NCBI GenBank assembly: GCA_022376515.1
Contig: WTXI01000495.1
Span: 1-21,667 of the forward strand
Direction: 5' to 3'
DNA length: 21,667 bases
Source: Lactifluus volemus
Taxonomy: Eukaryota; Basidiomycota; Agaricomycetes; Russulales; Russulaceae
The notes beneath the pieces are model-generated. The model ran no database searches. It was not told the origin of the DNA and saw only the letters and a list, made by a program, of their open reading frames with translations. The stretch's first letter is position 1. Each line of letters opens with the position of its first letter. Shown in pieces: positions 19,436-21,667 of the stretch. Made by a program: the position numbers and the translations under genes.

Positions 19436-20593
19436 TTAACGCCTGCAATACTCGACCTCCTTCATTCTGCGGCTATCATCGAGATTAAGGCGAAGACACC
19501 TTGCTATTGGAAGCAGGTCTGGCTTCTCATCTTGCATCCACGGAGGGGTAAACCGTGATCCTGTTTGTTCGTCGTATCCGCCGGCTACTACTCCCGCACC
19601 AAAAAAATGGTATCCGGGGATATAGCGATCGACAAATCTACATGAGAAGTTATTCGACATCTGACGGGGTGAAAATCCAAGCAATTTGTGCTTACGTTTT
19701 GACTTGTTCATCTGTCATTCCCTGTCCGTTGTTCTTGGCTTTCATCTCATGTTCCTGTTCCAGACGCCATTTATATATGGGCAAATAAGGACTTATATTC
19801 GGAGGGGAAACCTGATAATTTCATCCCGCAGATATGGCAAACAACAATAATGCAATTGTGAGATAGATAGGTTGCGCACCTGGATACAGATGTCAAAGAG
19901 GTCCCACCACTTTGTGTATTCAGCAAGTCGCTGATTAACATCAAGTATATGCTCCAAAGTGTACGCAGAGATATCGAACATCCCATCAAGCCCAAATGGG
20001 ACCTCATTTAAGCGTTGCTCGATGTATTTGCGTGACTGCGGATAGAATCCTACGCACCAGCCTTCGAGCAGCACGATATCCAGGCGTCCGCGGACAGGGG
20101 ACCATTCAGATTCTGGAAGGCGATCACCTTCGCCGTCAAAGACACTTTTATCAAAGCGCGGTATGTACAGATCTTTCGTCGGCGAGCAGTTTATATCCTT
20201 CAAGGAACGAAGAAGTGAAAGACCGAGAGCAGTGTCATGCGTTCCTGGATGACCACGGCCTCGTAAGAATGGATTGTTCGGATGTGCAGAGGCTAGCGCC
20301 TTCAGTTGTGTATGAGGAAGGTAGAGGTCATCGATCGAAAGTGTTGCAACTTTGTAGGGACCACGATCTTCATTGGTTTCGTCAGTGAGTAGGGCTCTAA
20401 CGTGCTCAGTAAGAACAGTCTTCCCCGAGCCTTGGGGCCCTTGCAGGGCAACAAAAAGGGGAGGAGATGAGCGTGAAATTGAAGGGTAAGGGAATGAAAC
20501 ATGAGTAACGATGTGATGATAGATAAAGAACGCCTTTCTTGCGATCTCACGGTCACTCATGTTGTGCCTGTGGCCAAACAATTTCCTGTCCAT
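19436..20593 (-). CDS. TDA10: P-loop kinase of the TDA10 / D-glycerate 3-kinase type
   Basis: Exons are 20593-19880, 19811-19696 and 19637-19436, giving 343 residues with no frame break; introns (GTGCGC ... ATCAG, 68 nt; GTAAGC ... TGTAG, 58 nt) have standard borders. The Walker A P-loop is ALQGPQGSGKT (about residues 49-59). Then come TLSIDDLYLPH, NNPFLRGRGHPGTHD, IPRFDKSVFDGEGDR, the Walker-B-like DIVLLEGWCVGF, and IYKWRLEQEHEM with GMTDEQV and FVDRYIPGYHFF. That series is the signature of yeast TDA10 (YGR205W) and of plant glycerate 3-kinase, which phosphorylates D-glycerate with ATP. The yeast protein's substrate is not settled, so the fungal role is uncertain. The likely site is the cytosol or nucleus. 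The first ATG gives MDRKLFGHRHNMSDREIARK; the second Met at residue 12 is an alternative start. Confidence 0.92.
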
Positions 20594-20802
20594 TTATACA
20601 GTATATGTAGCTGTCGAACCTTATCATATTATATAATCGACCGAAGTCGGTCCGTCCGTAAAGCTTCAGACTCTCCGTCGTCACTTTCCCCCGTAACTAT
20701 TCCCTCGTTTTCAGGGACATTGTATTCAACCTCAATCAAACAAAGGGCAACCAAGAACCTCCAGCCCAAGTTGACGGGTCAAGATCCAGGTCCAGAGCCA
20801 AG
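20594..20802. promoter_or_regulatory. Shared promoter region of the kinase and RER1 genes
   Basis: 209 bp separates the two divergent start codons. It contains an AT-rich TATTATATAATC at about 20627-20638 and, right after it, the inverted repeat ACCGAAGTCGGT (20641-20652) followed by CCGTCCG. CGG-type half sites are typical targets of fungal Zn2Cys6 regulators; this use is an inference. Confidence 0.45.
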
Positions 20803-21667
20803 ATGATGTCGTCTTCGGAAGCAACGACAGAAACCTCCGCTTCTCTTCAAAACATCCCAGCGACATACGTCCGCATAAAGCGACAATACCAGCAACTTCT
20901 GGACCGTGTCACGCCTCATACTTTTTACCGTTGGGTCGGAACTGCAGTAACTATCGCGTTATTTGAGTTGCGTATTTTGTATGCGCAAGGCGTACGTGTT
21001 CTCTCGAATGCCCTGGTACTACCTACTCACACTTTTGCTTCTTTGACATGTAAAGTGGTATATCGGTACGTTCACTCTCGCTCTTTGCTTGGTGTAATTG
21101 TTAATATGTGACGTTGTCTAGTTTGCTGTAAGCTGTCTTGGGTTTTCTCTACGTGGAGCATACTCATCTTGGAGCATTTTTAGACGCCCATGCCATTTAC
21201 CTCCTCAATCTACTTCTCGCATTTTTACAACCAAAGTTCGATCCATCCCTTCAAGATGACCTAATGGCAGACGAACTGGAAGGTGGCGAAAGTGATGAGC
21301 CCTCGCCTCTTCCCAGCGCTCGTGACGACGAGTTCCGCCCATTCGTTCGCCGACTTCCTGAATGGCAATTTTGGTACGACCTCCTTCCTGTGTGTACTTT
21401 TGGCAACAGCTGATGCAGTCCACCATGTCATGTGCAGGCTGTCTACCACGCGGGCCACCTTGATTTCCTTCTTCATGACCTTCTCGACCGTGTTCGACGT
21501 CCCAGTGTACTGGCCAATCCTCGTGCTGTACTTCTGTGTCTTGTTCGTCTTGACAATGAGAAGACAATTACAGTAAGTGACCCACTTTATTGCCCCGTCC
21601 ACTCTTTTACCGCTCCACAGACACATGATCAAATACGATACGTCCCCTTCGACTGGGCCGTAAGACG
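20803..21667 (+). CDS. RER1: RER1, Golgi-to-ER retrieval receptor (3' end at window edge)
   Basis: Rer1 returns membrane proteins from the early Golgi to the ER through COPI vesicles. Exons: 20803-20991, 21056-21065, 21122-21127, 21184-21373, 21438-21572, 21621 to the edge. The protein starts [34 protein letters not shown] and [16 protein letters not shown] lead into the first membrane pair, then [32 protein letters not shown], and the second pair with [20 protein letters not shown] and TMRRQLQHMIKY. This is the full Rer1 layout of four membrane spans with both ends in the cytosol. In exon 6 two single bases appear lost (near 21636 and 21656): the expected tail after HMIKY continues only across two frame changes. 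The normal stop should lie within a few codons beyond the window, or just past the edge. Confidence 0.93.
21056..21065 (+). other. RER1: 10-nt microexon of RER1
   Basis: TGGTATATCG follows a 64-nt intron (GTACGT ... TAAAG) and precedes a 56-nt intron (GTACGT ... TCTAG). It encodes WYI plus the first base of V, the WYIV of the family motif after YAQG. Confidence 0.8.
21122..21127 (+). other. RER1: 6-nt microexon of RER1
   Basis: TTTGCT lies between TCTAG and GTAAGC. It completes V, gives C and starts Y, so the joined product reads [20 protein letters not shown], as expected for Rer1. Dropping the exon removes two residues but keeps the frame. Confidence 0.72.

Overview
The window is nuclear DNA of a filamentous fungus, most likely a basidiomycete (Agaricomycetes). 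Genes are close together on both strands and are cut by many short introns (mostly 43-70 nt) with fungal donor and acceptor sites. The protein families fit: a CSC1/OSCA channel, RER1, a BRCT-containing family X DNA polymerase, an IMPACT-domain protein and a TDA10-type kinase. There are no bacterial operons, ribosome binding sites, CRISPR arrays or phage genes. The species cannot be named from the sequence.

Layout from left to right. (1) 3-2187, minus: a family X DNA polymerase (Pol4/Pol lambda type) in ten exons, complete in architecture but carrying several one- or two-base reading-frame breaks and one likely GC-AG intron. (2) 2188-3026: no gene recognised. (3) 3027-5644: a young LTR retrotransposon with nearly identical 291/292-bp LTRs, a 5-bp target duplication, a primer site complementary to the 5' half of a methionine tRNA, and a 2.0-kb interior without gag or pol. 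(4) 5645-8166: no gene recognised, only weak minus-strand open frames. (5) 8167-10634: a divergent pair, an IMPACT-domain protein (minus) and a probable mitochondrial protein of unknown function (plus), separated by about 100 bp. (6) 11108-14616, minus: a 13-exon CSC1/OSCA/TMEM63-type channel that includes a 10-nt microexon. (7) 14872-15855, minus: an NFKBIL1-like protein with one apparent frame break. (8) 15856-18002: mostly empty, with a short unidentified frame and a tRNA-like B box. (9) 18003-18695, plus: a fungal protein of unknown function. (10) 19436-20802 and beyond: a second divergent pair, a glycerate-kinase-like P-loop kinase (minus) and RER1 (plus). RER1 contains two consecutive microexons of 10 and 6 nt and runs to the right edge.

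The genes are ordinary housekeeping functions (DNA end joining or repair, translational control, ion flux, ER retention, small-molecule phosphorylation) and do not form a cluster or pathway. The accessory element is the retrotransposon. Two further points deserve attention: the microexons in two unrelated conserved genes, and the reading-frame breaks, which crowd at both ends of the window (Pol X and RER1) while the long CSC1 gene reads cleanly. That pattern points to sequence or assembly error near contig ends more than to gene death. I did not find a convincing new multi-gene system.
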